Positions 11,200 through 23,400 of a stretch of 64,000 bases of DNA are shown here, piece after piece. The position numbers were made by a program, and so were the translations under genes. The stretch covers positions 248,001 to 312,000 of the forward strand of contig JAUPFP010000011.1 of the NCBI GenBank assembly GCA_036925085.1, in the 5' to 3' direction. How positions within the stretch are numbered: the stretch's first letter is position 1; the number at the start of each line of letters is the position of its first letter. The stretch comes from Brachycybe producta (taxonomy: Eukaryota > Arthropoda > Diplopoda > Playtdesmida > Andrognathidae). The notes under the pieces are model-generated. The model saw nothing but the letters and a program-made list of their open reading frames with translations. It had not been told where the DNA came from and did not search any database.

Positions 11200-11799
11200 A
11201 CTTGTGTCCAATGCCCCCTAACCACACCTTTGTGGAAACCGTTTACGACGAAATGGAAGTCCCGAACAACATTTTTTTTTGTGTGTTAAAAGAAATAATT
11301 TGTATGCGTTTTACCTGCGAAACTTAATACACCTGTTATAGGTGTTGACCAATTCGTGTTTTGTTCTTCGTTTTTTTTTTATTCCAATTCGTGTTTATTC
11401 AGCACTTGAAATATTTTTTTTTTGCATTAAGTTTGACTGTCTAAACAAATACAACGTAGAAATTATACAACCATTTTATAACCCGTTCCATACACGTACT
11501 TACGTAACGCGGTTGCATTCATTTTAAGCAACTTTTCAAATAAGTTTAAAGTTTATTTTTTTTTTACTAGAAGAGTAAAAGGAAAGCAATAAATATATTT
11601 TTTCAAAACGATATCTTAAGAAAATAAAAATGTTACGAACAGTTTAAAAGGGACGATTGTTGTTTTTTTTCACTATTAAATTGCTCAATTTGCCATCAAA
11701 AAATGAATGTTAATTCTTGTCGTCATAAAAATACTTCTTATTTATTTCATTTTTGAACTCATCTTAAGTTTCAATTAAACTTTTTTTTTCATTTTTTTA
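11200..11799. other. Intergenic, no gene recognised
   Basis: Poly-T-rich DNA between two repeats. Short open frames show no family signature and no consistent splice signals. Confidence 0.45.
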
Positions 11800-11803
11800 T
11801 TAA

Positions 11804-12511
11804 GAGCCTAGATCCACGTCCATCTTGTTGTTTTGAGCAGACGACAACGAGACAAATGAGTGTTCTTATATGGTGTTACTAAAACTGCAAAAAATCGCTT
11901 CACAATCGCGCAATTAAAATACAGTAAAGCGCAAAATGCAATAAAAAGTATTGTTCTTCACGTGATCGATTTATATAATTTTTAAAAAGGTCCTTCTATT
12001 TTTAAACAAGGTTCAAAGTCGTTCGTTTTTTCAACCCCATGTTAAATCCCATAGGATCAAAAACCGTCCCACACACATTTGAAAAACTCTCGTTAAAACT
12101 GATTTAGAACAATAACAAAATAATTAGCATATACATTCATGTATTGGCTTCACGATGTTTCCTTTTTATAAATTTTGAAAAGGTCCTTCTATTTTTTAAT
12201 AACGTTTAAAATCGTACATTTTTAAACTCCATGTTAAGAAGTCCCATAGGACTAAAAAACCGTCACCCAAACATTTGAAGAACTCCCATTAAAAACGACT
12301 AAGAACAATCACACAGAAATTAGCACGTGCATTAATCTATTGGCTTCACGATGTTTTCATTTTATAAGATTAGCACGCGAAATTATTTTTCTATTAATTA
12401 ATATGTGACTTCGAACCGGGAGAAAAAACGTTAAAAAACCGTTTTTCAATCAACAACGATCGCAGCGCCTACATTCGGAGAAATTTTGAAATAAACGCTA
12501 TAGCTAGGCTC
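11804..12511. mobile_element. TTAA-flanked piggyBac-like MITE, copy 2
   Basis: This copy is 708 bp long with exact TTAA on both sides (11800-11803 and 12512-12515) and terminal repeats 'gagcctag' / 'ctaggctc'. It is the best preserved of the three copies and can serve as the family reference. It contains two tandem units of about 190 bp, and the last 150 bp ('cgaaccgggagaaaaaacg' to the end) are almost identical to copy 1. Orientation is the same as copies 1 and 3. Confidence 0.85.
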
Positions 12512-12674
12512 TTAAGTTGTTTCTAATAAAGTAACCTTCGTAATTCGAAAACTTTGCTTTAAGTAAAGCTTAAACCATGACAAAATATATAGTAAAGTAA
12601 GTCTATGTCGATTTTTTAAGTCTAGCTTTGTTTGAGTTTTACTTTTTCTTAAGTAATTAGCTTTAAGGCTCAAA

Positions 12675-13313
12675 TCATATGCTTCCTAAAAGACCAGATT
12701 GAAAATCAACTATTTCGTATTTAAAATATCTTAAGTGGATCATATAACCTGTCGATTGTTGCTCAATCGAATCGGTTCGTCGAACCCGATTTGATATCAC
12801 ATATTTGCAATCCTTTGAATTCGAATTCCACAGTTCACAACTTTTTGATAAATTCGTTTTTAAATTGGAAAAATACAAATTAGGTATTTTTGTATTTGAT
12901 GATAAAATGGCGGGAAAACCTGAGCCACTTTCAGTCGTAGTGGTGGTGCGAACAGTGGCGCTCTCAAGCCGATTTCGAGCCGCTTGATCATGACGTAACA
13001 ACCCATTTCCCGCGCTTTTTGCAAAACACTCTATGAACCCGTTTTGAATGTGATTATTTTCTGAACCGAACCGATTAATTTCTATCAAACACGGAGTCGA
13101 GAAACTTCTACTATAATCTTGGACGTTTTTTGATGTTGTCGACGTGTTACGGTGACGCTGGTGGTGGTTGCAACGTTCACAATTATTTTTAACTTCTCGC
13201 AAATAATTCGCAATTTGTTGCGTTTCCGCGTCCGACCACGTGCACTCGCTACTCGCGCCATCAATGTCGAAATCTTCGTATTTTTCGTCTGGTTGCAAAA
13301 AGAGACGCGGCAT
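12675..13313 (-). CDS. Hypothetical protein, 212 codons, unrecognised
   Basis: An open frame from ATG at 13313-13311 to a stop at 12675-12677 encodes about 212 residues. Reasons to think it real: the length is unusual for such AT-rich DNA, and codons such as gcg, tcg, cga and acg are used as in the neighbouring genes. The product is hydrophilic, with an acidic N-terminus (PDEKYEDFDIDGASSECTW), a Cys/His patch (NCERCNHHQRHR) that is not a complete zinc finger, and Ser/Thr/Asn-rich low-complexity stretches. There is no signal peptide or membrane span. The last 40 residues look less biased and the true exon may end earlier at a donor, so this may be only a first coding exon. No function is proposed. 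Confidence 0.5.
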   Translation of the reverse strand: MPRLFLQPDEKYEDFDIDGASSECTWSDAETQQIANYLREVKNNCERCNHHQRHRNTSTTSKNVQDYSRSFSTPCLIEINRFGSENNHIQNGFIECFAKSAGNGLLRHDQAARNRLESATVRTTTTTESGSGFPAILSSNTKIPNLYFSNLKTNLSKSCELWNSNSKDCKYVISNRVRRTDSIEQQSTGYMIHLRYFKYEIVDFQSGLLGSI

Positions 13314-14287
13314 TTTGCATAATAATAAATATATTAATTAAAGTATCATCATTAGTCCCACACACTTTGTTTCTAATCGACTTCATTATTATTATTATTC
13401 ATAAATAAAACATAGCACAAATTAAAAAGATTTTTTTACTCGCAACTTTTTCATGCTACCGCCACTTCGAGCGTTTTAATGACAAATGAATCGTCTGCTC
13501 ACTGGCGCATATGACACTCAACAGAGCGCTCTTCAAAAGCGCTTTCTCTTTCTCTCTCTATTTTTCTGATGAGCTTAGTTGAACAAGTTATATTGACAGA
13601 AGAAGAAGGAGAAGAAAGAAAAAAAGAATCATGCAATATAATAAATATATAGAGATAACAATTACACGACATAAAATTGGACAATAAATAAAGAATATAA
13701 ATAAATAGTAATTATAAAAGTAAACGCAATTTTAACTGAGCAAAATTAATCCTATTGAATAAATTTTACAGCATAATGAGGTTCAAATTCAAGAAGAAAA
13801 CTTTAGTTCTTGAATGGTCCACTTGAATACTGTGAACATTAGAAAATCTCTCTTCTTGTGTAATTAATAAAACAAAAAGTTTTTTTTTTAATATACTGAA
13901 ACCCAGTTTAGAGGGTTCAAGTTGAAGTTGAAGTGACACGTTTCGTTCTTGAATTTGCGTCTGAAATAGCTAGTATGCATCTGCATTGTAATGCTGAAGA
14001 CACATGTATACAGGGTGTTTCAAGAGTCTGGCACCACCTTAAAATTTACTTATGTAATAAAATTATACAAATAAGTTTTCATTGTTAGACTTTTTGATTA
14101 AACAATTTTTAGATAAAGTAAAAGAATATCTTGTTTGCTAAAAACTAAATAAAAAGAAATGCATTTGTATTATGATGATACAATTTTTTTGTGCGATTTT
14201 GAAACAAAATACATATAATCAATTTGATTTTTTACCTGATGCAAATACATGTATCACAATAAAAAAAATATTGTTAGCATTACTATC
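13314..14287. other. 5' flank of the minus-strand hypothetical gene
   Basis: AT-rich DNA upstream of the start at 13313. No further exon was recognised. At about 14011 a mariner-type tag 'acagggtgtttcaagag' begins a segment that could be the end of a decayed element. Confidence 0.4.
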
Positions 14288-14792
14288 TAAAGTGGCGATC
14301 CCATTGGCAATATCTAAAGCAAGATTCACTGCAATGTGTCCTTGAATAAATTGCAATTGCCAATGTGATAATATTCTTGCAAAACTTAAAGTGGTTTCTT
14401 GCATACCGTCTTAAGCGGCGATCACCATGGCTGTTTTTCTCATAAGATTCCGTTGACAAATTTAAGTCAAATATTGTAGTGAATCTTGCGCAGTTTCTTG
14501 AGAGAAAAACAAAACAAAGATCAGCATTTTCTATAAGACATTGTGCAAAAGAAACCACTTTAAGTCTTGCAAAAATATTTTCGCATTGGCAATTGCAATT
14601 AATTTAACGACATATTGCAGAGAAGCTTGCTTATATAAATATAAATGTTGCTAGTGTGATCGCCGCTTTACAGGAAACGCTGATTTCCGTTTTTTCTTTG
14701 AAAATAAATTGTGCAAGATTCACAGCAATATTTGACTTATTCCTTACACGGAATCTTGCGGAAAAAAAATAGCCAGTGTGATCGCGGCTTAA
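14288..14792. repeat. Two interleaved inverted-repeat elements
   Basis: Pair A is 'taaagtggcgatcccattgg' (14288) with 'gtgatcgccgcttta' (about 14656). Pair B is 'ttaagcggcgatcaccatgg' (14411) with 'agtgtgatcgcggcttaa' (about 14775). All four ends are versions of one motif, and the interior repeats 'aagattcactgcaat'-like segments. This looks like two copies of one MITE family, overlapping or inserted in each other. Confidence 0.6.
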
Positions 14793-15324
14793 TGTGCTAT
14801 TCTAGTTTTTGTAAACAAAAAAGTCATTAAAAACAAATGCATTACATGTCTACTTTTTAAAGAACGACAATCCTCCATTTGTACTAATTATTTATAATTA
14901 ATTCATAAGTACCTACCTAATCATCCTAATGGGTTTGGACGAGGATATGTAATGTCACATATGAACAATAAAAACCACTCTTAACCCTATGATTTTTTTA
15001 CTCATTTTGTTTCAAATAAACTTTCAAATTTTTCTGAAAAATTGTGACACATTTTTGATCAGAAAAAGTCACTAAATCCATTTGGAGCTTGGATTTTTTC
15101 GACAATACTTTAATTTCAGCTGCAACAAAACAGAACACATTGAAATTGTTGAGTTTATAGTTTCATTTGTATTTTCTCTGTTTCTCTCTTGTGATTTTAC
15201 GAGAATGCATTTGATAGCAAAGGTGGGACGAAGTACCTTGTTTTATCTTTTGCTTATTAGAATCTAATTTTACTAAAAAAAAAATTGAAAGTTTTCTAGA
15301 AACTAAAATAGTGAAAAATATTGA
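14793..15324. other. Intergenic, no gene recognised
   Basis: AT-rich; the 61-codon open frame at 15082-15267 has no family signature and no splice context. Confidence 0.4.
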
Positions 15325-15696
15325 GATGCACCCTTTTCGTACTTAGTACGAACGTCCCTGTTTATACCACTCATTTGCGAATCAACGCTATGTACAGTAT
15401 GTGGTGAACAGTGGACCCACCCTGAAATCCGGGTTTAACTTGCAACACCACGGTTATGGGTCGCCGTGACCCTGTACCGTCCCAGTCAACGTACTCGGGA
15501 TCATACTGTTTGATCCCTTTCCAGACAATGTCCATTTCTGTGCACAATTAAAGTTGCGGTGCATTCATGTGGAGTGTTGCAAGTGTGGAGGTGCATCCTT
15601 AACCTACTTAATTTCGCACGTTCCTATTTATATAATTCATTTGCGAATCAACGTTATGTAAGTGGTGAATAGTTAACCCGTGTTTAACTTCCACAA
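15325..15696. repeat. Direct repeat, two diverged copies of about 110 bp
   Basis: 15325-15445 and 15590-15696 share 'aggtgcatcctt'-like, 'catttgcgaatcaacg', 'ggtgaacagt' and 'gtttaacttgcaac' blocks in the same order. About 145 bp separate them. No inverted ends or coding potential were seen. The origin is unknown; a tandem duplication of repeat debris is likely. Confidence 0.55.
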
Positions 15697-16233
15697 TGCA
15701 TATTTACAAACTGCTACAAAAAGTTTTATTTTGAAAGATTATGATTCTATGTGTGTTTATGAACTAAACAAACCACATAAAGCTTTAAGATTTTGACGTT
15801 AAAAATGCACAAACTACTTGTAATTAAATAAAGAAAAAAACAGAAAATTCATTAAGGACATCCTTGATCATTATTTACTAAAACCTGATTATGTCTTGTA
15901 TCCCACACGCATAAAAAAACAGCATCAAATATAAATATAAATAACAATTCAGAAAAAGAAATATTCACGTGCATTTTTGCTTTAATTTGTGTTCAAGGGT
16001 TCTCATTACAATAGAAAGTACTTGGAGAACATTTTTTTTAGTTCATAAATGCGGGAAAAATAATAAAAACAGCCATCGTATTATACTGGCTGATAACATA
16101 CGTAATTACTCTTGGCAGCAAGAAACAAGGTATAATCTTCGAATACAAGACTATGGTCTATTTGAATATATAGAGCTCATTGAAAAGATCCTGTTGAGCT
16201 GTGTATGAACACCAAACACGCGCAAAAAAAAAA

Positions 16234-16516
16234 CGCGTGCAAAAGTTAGATTTTACATGGGAGTCTATGGCATTTTAAATTTTTTTTTCTCTCTGTACGT
16301 TGTATAGGCTTCGGTTATTTTCGGCTAGGGTGGATTGGTTTAGGTTAAATTAGGCTTGTTGTAGGAGGCTTGGGGGCGCAGCCCCCAGTCTGTAAAAATG
16401 ATCTGATTTCATTTAAATATTATATGGTTATTCCTCACCCATACATTAACCATGTCGCAAACAAACTTTTTAAACCGCCATAGACCTCCATGTAACTTCT
16501 AACTTTTGCGCGCGCT
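16234..16516. mobile_element. Small MITE with inverted ends
   Basis: The left end, 'gcgtgcaaaagttaga' then 'ttacatgggagtctatggc', is mirrored at 16478-16516 ('gccatagacctccatgtaac', then 'ctaacttttgcgcgcgc'). Inside, at about 16371-16386, is the short palindrome 'gggggcgcagccccc'. There is no coding capacity. The flanking 15700-16233 holds nothing recognisable. Confidence 0.65.
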
Positions 16517-17940
16517 TTTCTCACATGATTATTATTTGCACCAAAAAAAAAGATTTGCACATTCGTACTCAGCTTGACAAGATGGGTTTCATGGTAGGAA
16601 ATGTTTATTTTAAATATTTCTTCGTTTGCCTCAATTTTTTTTGGCAAATTATCAAATGAAGCCCAAATGGAGGTTACAGCACAACTCATATCATCATCAT
16701 CATTTGTCTATATGTTAATGAGGGTGTATAGAAGAGTGGACGGGGCGTGGAGAAGAGCCTGGGTGGGCACAGGAGCAGGGGCCAAAGAGAACTAGAGCCC
16801 CACCGTGAGAGAGGATAGTTACAAGAGAAACAGTTCACCATGTTGAAGATTGCTTGGACACCCTGTAGAATGCTAGCTAGATTACTTATGTAGTTAGAAA
16901 TACTAGTACATAATGTCGTATTATTAATAATGGATATACTAATTATTGTTGTGGTTGTATTTGTTCAATTAAAAGCTAAAAAAACATTTTCTTCTATAGT
17001 TTGTTTATATTTTTATAATAACTTGCCATATTTCTAATGAATGCTAGAAAGAATAAATTAAAACTTGGAGGGGGGAGGGGAGAATATAGATAATAAATTA
17101 ACTTGTGCAAACACATGCATAGCAAAGGTACAATTAAATTGCAGTTTATGAAATAAAACTGACTGAGAAATAAGTTCTCTTGAATGTTTAAAATTCAACC
17201 AGAAATGTGATAATTAGCTTCCTGTTTAGTCATTCACATAGGAATATTTAAAACATGGAATGTGGTCATCATCATCATCAAGAAGAACAATTAGCTTTTA
17301 TTTAAATTAGGCTTTTTTTTTAAAAAGTACACATTATTAATTTTTCATAACTGAAGATATAACAAAAAAATCTCAGTTAAATTTATTGTATTCATATAAA
17401 AATAATCTTTTAAAATTTAATTGTGTAAATGATGTTTTTTAAGTTTCTATTTTTTTGGAAACTTCTGAGAAATGGTTTGTGTATTGAGGCATTTAATTAG
17501 GATTCTTGGTAGTTAACTTATCACTAAAATCAAAAGAAAGAAGTTTTTTGCTCCATTTATTCCCGCTTGAATCTATAAAATAAACTCAACTTTTATGTTA
17601 TTTAAATTGTAACATTCAAATAGAATTTTTTGTTCATTTTGTAAATTTAAAGACTTGAGGTTAAACAGAAGTAGTTAAAAAAAATATCTTGCCGAATGCA
17701 TCACATTTTTTTTTTACTTTTGTACATGACAAAAAAAAAACATGTTATTTTTTCCTATCTTTGATCAATTACAAAATTTCAATTTTTAAAATCATGTTTT
17801 TGAAACTCTTCTGCTTCCCAAAATGTTCAATTTTTCATTTCATGACGCATTACGTTTTTCTGTAGTAACTATTCAACTGCCCATGGGTAGAACATTTTCA
17901 AAAGGTTAAAACTACATTTTACAGGAAAAGTGAGAAGTTA
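16517..17940. other. Intergenic, no gene recognised
   Basis: AT-rich DNA with a mariner-type 'acaccctgtag' tag at about 16858, homopolymer A/T runs and an isolated G-rich tract at about 17070. No exon could be supported. Confidence 0.4.
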
Positions 17941-18124
17941 TTAAATCCCGGTTGGAGCATGATTGTTGTCTTTCAGAATTTCTCCGGCATTACGGAGATG
18001 CCACCAGGCAGGGCAGCAGGTCATAAAACACATCCCACCCAATTCTGGACCAAATGGCCCATCATCATCATCATCTCTCATCATTGATCGACCCCACACT
18101 GTGTGGGACGTGCTCCGGAGAAAG
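17941..18124. other. Probable exon, strand ambiguous
   Basis: This GC-richer block reads open on both strands. On plus, after the acceptor 'tgttgtctttcag' (ending about 17977), about 50 codons run to a TAG near 18131, including PPNSGPNGPSSSSSLIIDRP. On minus, after acceptor 'tttgttttgcag' (about 18153), the frame MMRDDDDDGPFGPELGGMCF continues to a stop at 17941. Neither product was recognised. The plus reading fits better with a plus-strand terminal exon at 18254 and a plus-strand poly(A) signal at 18576, but no good donor links the two. It is listed so that the coding-like composition is not lost. Confidence 0.3.
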
Positions 18125-18253
18125 AAGTAGACAGAAGTAGTCACTTGTCAACCTGCAAAACAAATTGCTTCATGCTAGTGATAAATACTTGACCAATGAC
18201 AAGTTTATCAAGTGAATAGAATTGATAGAAGTGAATAAAAAAATCCACCTGAG

Positions 18254-18361
18254 GAACCGGTGGCACTCGTGGCAACTTTCGAAGATGGTCGTTACAACCT
18301 GGAGGTCATCGATGCCGAACGAAACTCCAGTCGTAAAAGAAAATGGGTTCCAGTACGATAA
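18254..18361 (+). CDS. Terminal exon of an unidentified plus-strand gene
   Basis: After acceptor 'atccacctgag' a phase-0 frame of 35 codons runs to TAA at 18359-18361. The protein contains VALVATFEDGRYNLEVIDAE and ends in a basic tail, RKRKWVPVR. A consensus AATAAA follows 215 bp downstream, and the next gene, on minus, ends at about 18.73 kb. A convergent 3' end is therefore plausible. The alternative frame through the same block is also open but compositionally poorer. Upstream exons are not identified with confidence. No family was recognised. Confidence 0.4.
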   Translation, partial: EPVALVATFEDGRYNLEVIDAERNSSRKRKWVPVR

Positions 18362-18575
18362 CAGTCTTACATGTCGTTAGGAATATTTATTTTTTTTTCG
18401 AGACAAAACGAGCATAAACAACCAAGATCGTCCATAGTAATTTCCACTAGTATAAGAATATGACAGCGAGTCAGTCTTTAAATTCATTAAAAAAGTTAAA
18501 TTTTCCACTTCAAAAGTCATCAGTATTTCAATGCCCCCAGTTATAATCGCTTCAGGTGAGTGTCACAGATGTGTG

Positions 18576-18581
18576 AATAAA
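18576..18581 (+). terminator. Poly(A) signal AATAAA, plus strand
   Basis: A consensus AATAAA followed by T/GT-rich sequence lies 215 bp after the stop of the plus-strand terminal exon, and is the likely 3' end of that gene. Confidence 0.4.
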
Positions 18582-18728
18582 GTTCTATCTTATCAAGATT
18601 CATCTTAAAGAGTGTAACGTGAGAATGCCATTAATTGATTAAAGTCTATATCACAGAATATTTATTAACCAAATAAAAATAATTTCTCATTTGATCAATA
18701 AAGCAATAAAGTGTATCCACAGAACAGA

Positions 18729-18752
18729 TTTTATTTATTTATTTATTTATTT
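18729..18752 (-). terminator. Overlapping AATAAA signals for the acyl carrier protein gene
   Basis: On the plus strand this is a (ttta)n run. Read on minus it gives five overlapping AATAAA hexamers about 235 bp beyond the stop codon of the acyl carrier protein gene, so it probably sets that transcript's end. Confidence 0.5.
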
Positions 18753-18986
18753 ATGAATGAAATTTACAAGGAAATCTCTTTATTCCGTTCATCATCTTCT
18801 ACTTATGACAAAAGAACATTGTAAAACCAACAAAAAATGTCTGAAAAAGAAGAACCAAAAGTATGATCAAAACTAAACCAACAGTGACGCAAAACAACTC
18901 TTGATTCGACGATCAAGCAGAGAACGTTCTCACCTGTATCTTAAGTCTAAATACATATTTGCGATAAGTTTCCTCTTTTTCTGGAC

Positions 18987-19729
<743 letters not shown>

Positions 19730-20462
19730 CTTGTTTGTTCTTCAAGAAAAAGATGATGATGATGATGATGACGGCGAGACTATGTCGTCATATCCGGTAA
19801 TTTTTATTACTTTGAAACATTTTATAGGATATTCACTCATGTCACTTAAAATAACGTACATTCTATAAATTTTATCAGCCATTTTGTGTCTTTTTTGTTA
19901 CCTATATTGTAGTGGCTTGCAATATTTTATATTGAAATTGCTTATGTTACAAGTTTATTAAAATATTATTCATAAGGCTTATGCTAAAGTTGCATTATAC
20001 ACTTGCATAATGGAATCGAACTGAATTTTTCAATATGAATCGCCCTTTGAAGTTTGAAGTGGAACCAAGTTGGCATGGTAGTTTCCAAAGGCCGCATGTG
20101 TTGAATTGAGGCACCTTAGAATTGAGATACAAAAGGGCGTCCTATTATGACGCTGTTAACGTTGATGGAAATAGTGACACGGCGCCACATTACAACACCC
20201 CTTTCTTTATTTTTATTGGCTTTTTAATCGGGCATGATGTGCTTCAAAACGCCACTGTGACGTGATTACGCGCGCTCCACGTGATTAATCGGTTAATTGT
20301 AATCGGTTATTAACTAATTAGATGCATTATTGCAAAATGGCTGTTTGATTATAGTTTCTTTTTTATCGACAGTTTTTCTGTTAAATTAGTCAGTTTTAAT
20401 ATTTAAATTTGATGTGTTTAAGAATATTAACATCGGACGTGTATCGTCTGCGTTGAATTTCA
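19730..20462. promoter_or_regulatory. Divergent intergenic region between acyl carrier protein and TMEM130-like genes
   Basis: The 733 bp between the two opposing start codons should hold both promoters. It contains a (gat)n run at about 19751-19770, just outside the acyl carrier protein start, and several GC-richer patches ('cggcgccac' at about 20180, 'attacgcgcgctccac'). No TATA box is obvious for either gene. Confidence 0.45.
20278..20283. promoter_or_regulatory. E-box CACGTG upstream of TMEM130-like gene
   Basis: A perfect palindromic CACGTG lies 180 bp before the start codon, in the context 'ctccacgtgatt', with a second partial copy 'gtgacgtgatta' 15 bp upstream. In vertebrates, family members such as PMEL and GPNMB are MITF/TFE targets through CACGTG sites, so the site could be functional. 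A single hexamer is weak evidence. Confidence 0.3.
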
Positions 20463-23400
20463 ATGTTTAAGTCAACAGAAAGAGAATTTTTCGTTTTTGT
20501 AGTCGTCGTTTTGATCAGTTCGTTCTCATGTTTCGACGACGGCGCCACTAAAAAGGCGCACTCGGATGACGGTGAGTCACATTTTTTTTCAAATTAGCAT
20601 CAATTAAAATTCCTTAATTTGTTTTTGTCTGTTTAAAGCCGAAATTAAGCTGGAAGTGAGTTCGGACGCACCAGGACTAACTGGAGCTCCGATTGGATTC
20701 AATGTCAAACTGTTGGGTACAACAAATAATGCTAGTATTTACGATTACGTTTTCGAAGCTTTTGGTCCTCGTAAACGTCAAAGATGGGAAATGAAAAACG
20801 AATCGCTTGAATTGAACGCGACGTTTGCATTTCGTTTTGCTGGAGATTATGAAATGAAGATTTGGGTGAAGACTGATGAGGTGGAAATGTTGGCAAAGAC
20901 GTCTTTAAAATTCAACGTATCCAGTTAGTGTCTGATTCAGAACGAAATGGAAGAGCGGCTAATAATCGCCGCTTTTTTGTTTTTGTTTTGTTTCATAACA
21001 GGTCGTATCATCGGAGCAATAACAATCAGTCAGCCGGGTGTCAGCCCACCGATGCCATCTTTGGTTTCGACGAAGACAGAAGCGAACATCACTTTCATCG
21101 TTCACGATCCTCGAGACTTTCTAAACGATACTGTGAAGATTTACGGTTGGTCTATCGATGGAAGGCCACCGGAAGAAAGTTCGGGAGCGAGTCTCCGTTA
21201 CAATTTCACCGAATCGAAACGTTATTACGTTGCGTTGATGGTGACTTTTGTCAACAGTTCGGATCCGACGATCTCTTACTATAACGTGTTCTCTGTGTTG
21301 CTTACTGCTAAAGGTGTTTTTTTTAAACCTCGTTTGGTCCTTTTTTTGGTCGTTTATTATTTGTAACTCAGTGTTTTTCGTTTGCTGATCAGATCCTATC
21401 GAGAATTACAATGTTTCAGGAAAGACTGCACTCAAACATGGAGATCTTTTGGAGTTGGAAGTGTCATGCGAAGGAAGGTATCCCACTTAATGTTCTAACT
21501 GTTCTACGACTAACTTTTTTTCTTTCTTAAAAACTTGTTTTCAACACTGTTTTGTTTTTGCTCAAAAACAAACCCAAAAATATGTTTCAAAGGATTTTGC
21601 CATTCAACATGATTCCGATTGGCACTTGAATTACCAACAGGCAGCCACAAAAAATGACTTTTTAAATACTGGCACATCTTTAAAAAAGTCAATAAAGTAA
21701 AGCAATAAGAAAAAAGCCATAAGAAGTTGGTTTAAAAATTGATCATGGAAACAATTAAGATTTCTTGTCCAATTATTTTTTTAAAGGTTCTAGAATGCGT
21801 CAAAAGTTGTTATACAATTAACGTTTTCCACAACATTTGATGAGTTCTGCAACTTTTTCAAAAAATATATTGTTGATGTTGTTTTAATTTTGCGTTTACA
21901 CGATCAACTTTTAAGACTACGTATTTATTGTAGAAAATAAAAAAAATGAAAGTTGGCGAGAAAAAAAGGTCGTGAACATATCACGAGACCAGCAATAAAT
22001 CATCTCGTGTGCACGAGCGCAATAGCGAAAAAACATGTTTTTGAGAGAGAAAAATAGTTTCCGGACTTTAAGAGAAATGGGCCAACGTAGATAAAATAAG
22101 TTTTGCACAAAAAGTTGTGGCAAAAGGTGATCGTGCAAACGTCGCAAATGATTGTGATTTTACGCAGTTAACTCGTTTTTAGATCTTTTGTTCTATTTCT
22201 TGTTTCAGTCCTCCGTATTCTTACTGTTGGCATTTCAGTCGAAATACAGTGAACGCGTCGACCGAGTTTTGCATCGACCCGACTATGACGAACGATTGCG
22301 ATTTTCTCGTCATACGTTACTTCCGAAAGTCGGGAAATTACAAATTGGTTGTGATTCTTGATAATGACATCGAACATAAAGTGGATGTTATAAATATCAA
22401 TGTTTTTGATAGTAAGCAACTTACAAATATTTACATCTTATGATATATTTTATATTTGCAAAGAGAATTAAGAAATGAGGCTAGAAACTGGTGGTTAAGG
22501 ATCTCAAATAGAAGAAAAAGGCCATAATTAACAGTTTATATGAGATCTGTAATAAAGGAATGTCAAAAGGAATGAGTAGTTGAGGACAAATTTGAATCCT
22601 AGGGTTAAAAGTTAAGTGACATAACTTACACAATGAAAGGGGGAAATACGACGTAATACTGACGTCATAATAATAGACGACAAATTTATGATTCTGTCAT
22701 AATAGTCTGATAAAAACAAGATGATATCAAACGTTTTCAATAGTTTAAACAAGATGGTTCTTGAATTCTTTTGTTATTACCTTCTCCCCCCCCCCCCCCT
22801 CTCTTTTATAAGAAACAATGACACAGTCCTAGATTTATCGTCAATCCCTATGACGGTTCCCTTAGGATGTGACAGGTATATCGATAAATTTTTAGAACTC
22901 TTACGGTGAGGCTGTTATAATGGCAAATTGACGAAATTCTCATTAGAGCAAATGCCAAGCTGAATTAGAAAAAAGCCGATTACAGTCGCATCTGTTGATG
23001 CTGATGGAAATTATTTTAAGAAGTGGCAGTAACAAGTTTTATCCTTTTATAAATAACTGATAAAAGCGATGCTAAAACGAAAAATAAACCTTTTGTTGTT
23101 CTAGAAACAACTTTCGGGGGGTGGGGGGGGGGGAGGAATCCAAGCTGTATTAGTTTTCTAAATGAACAGGAAATAAGTAATTTCATTTTGTTATATTTAA
23201 TTTCATTTTTGCTACAGCATTTGGTTAAAAACTTGAAAGTTGTAAATTTTTGAACTGTTTGGAACTTTAATTTATCAAAATTATTTGTATGAAAACGTTT
23301 TTACATGTTTCATGTAGAATTCTATTTTCTGCCAAACTGAATTTTGTTCTTAAAGTTGCTTCTAAAACATACAATTAACCAGAAGTTCTAAACTTATGTC

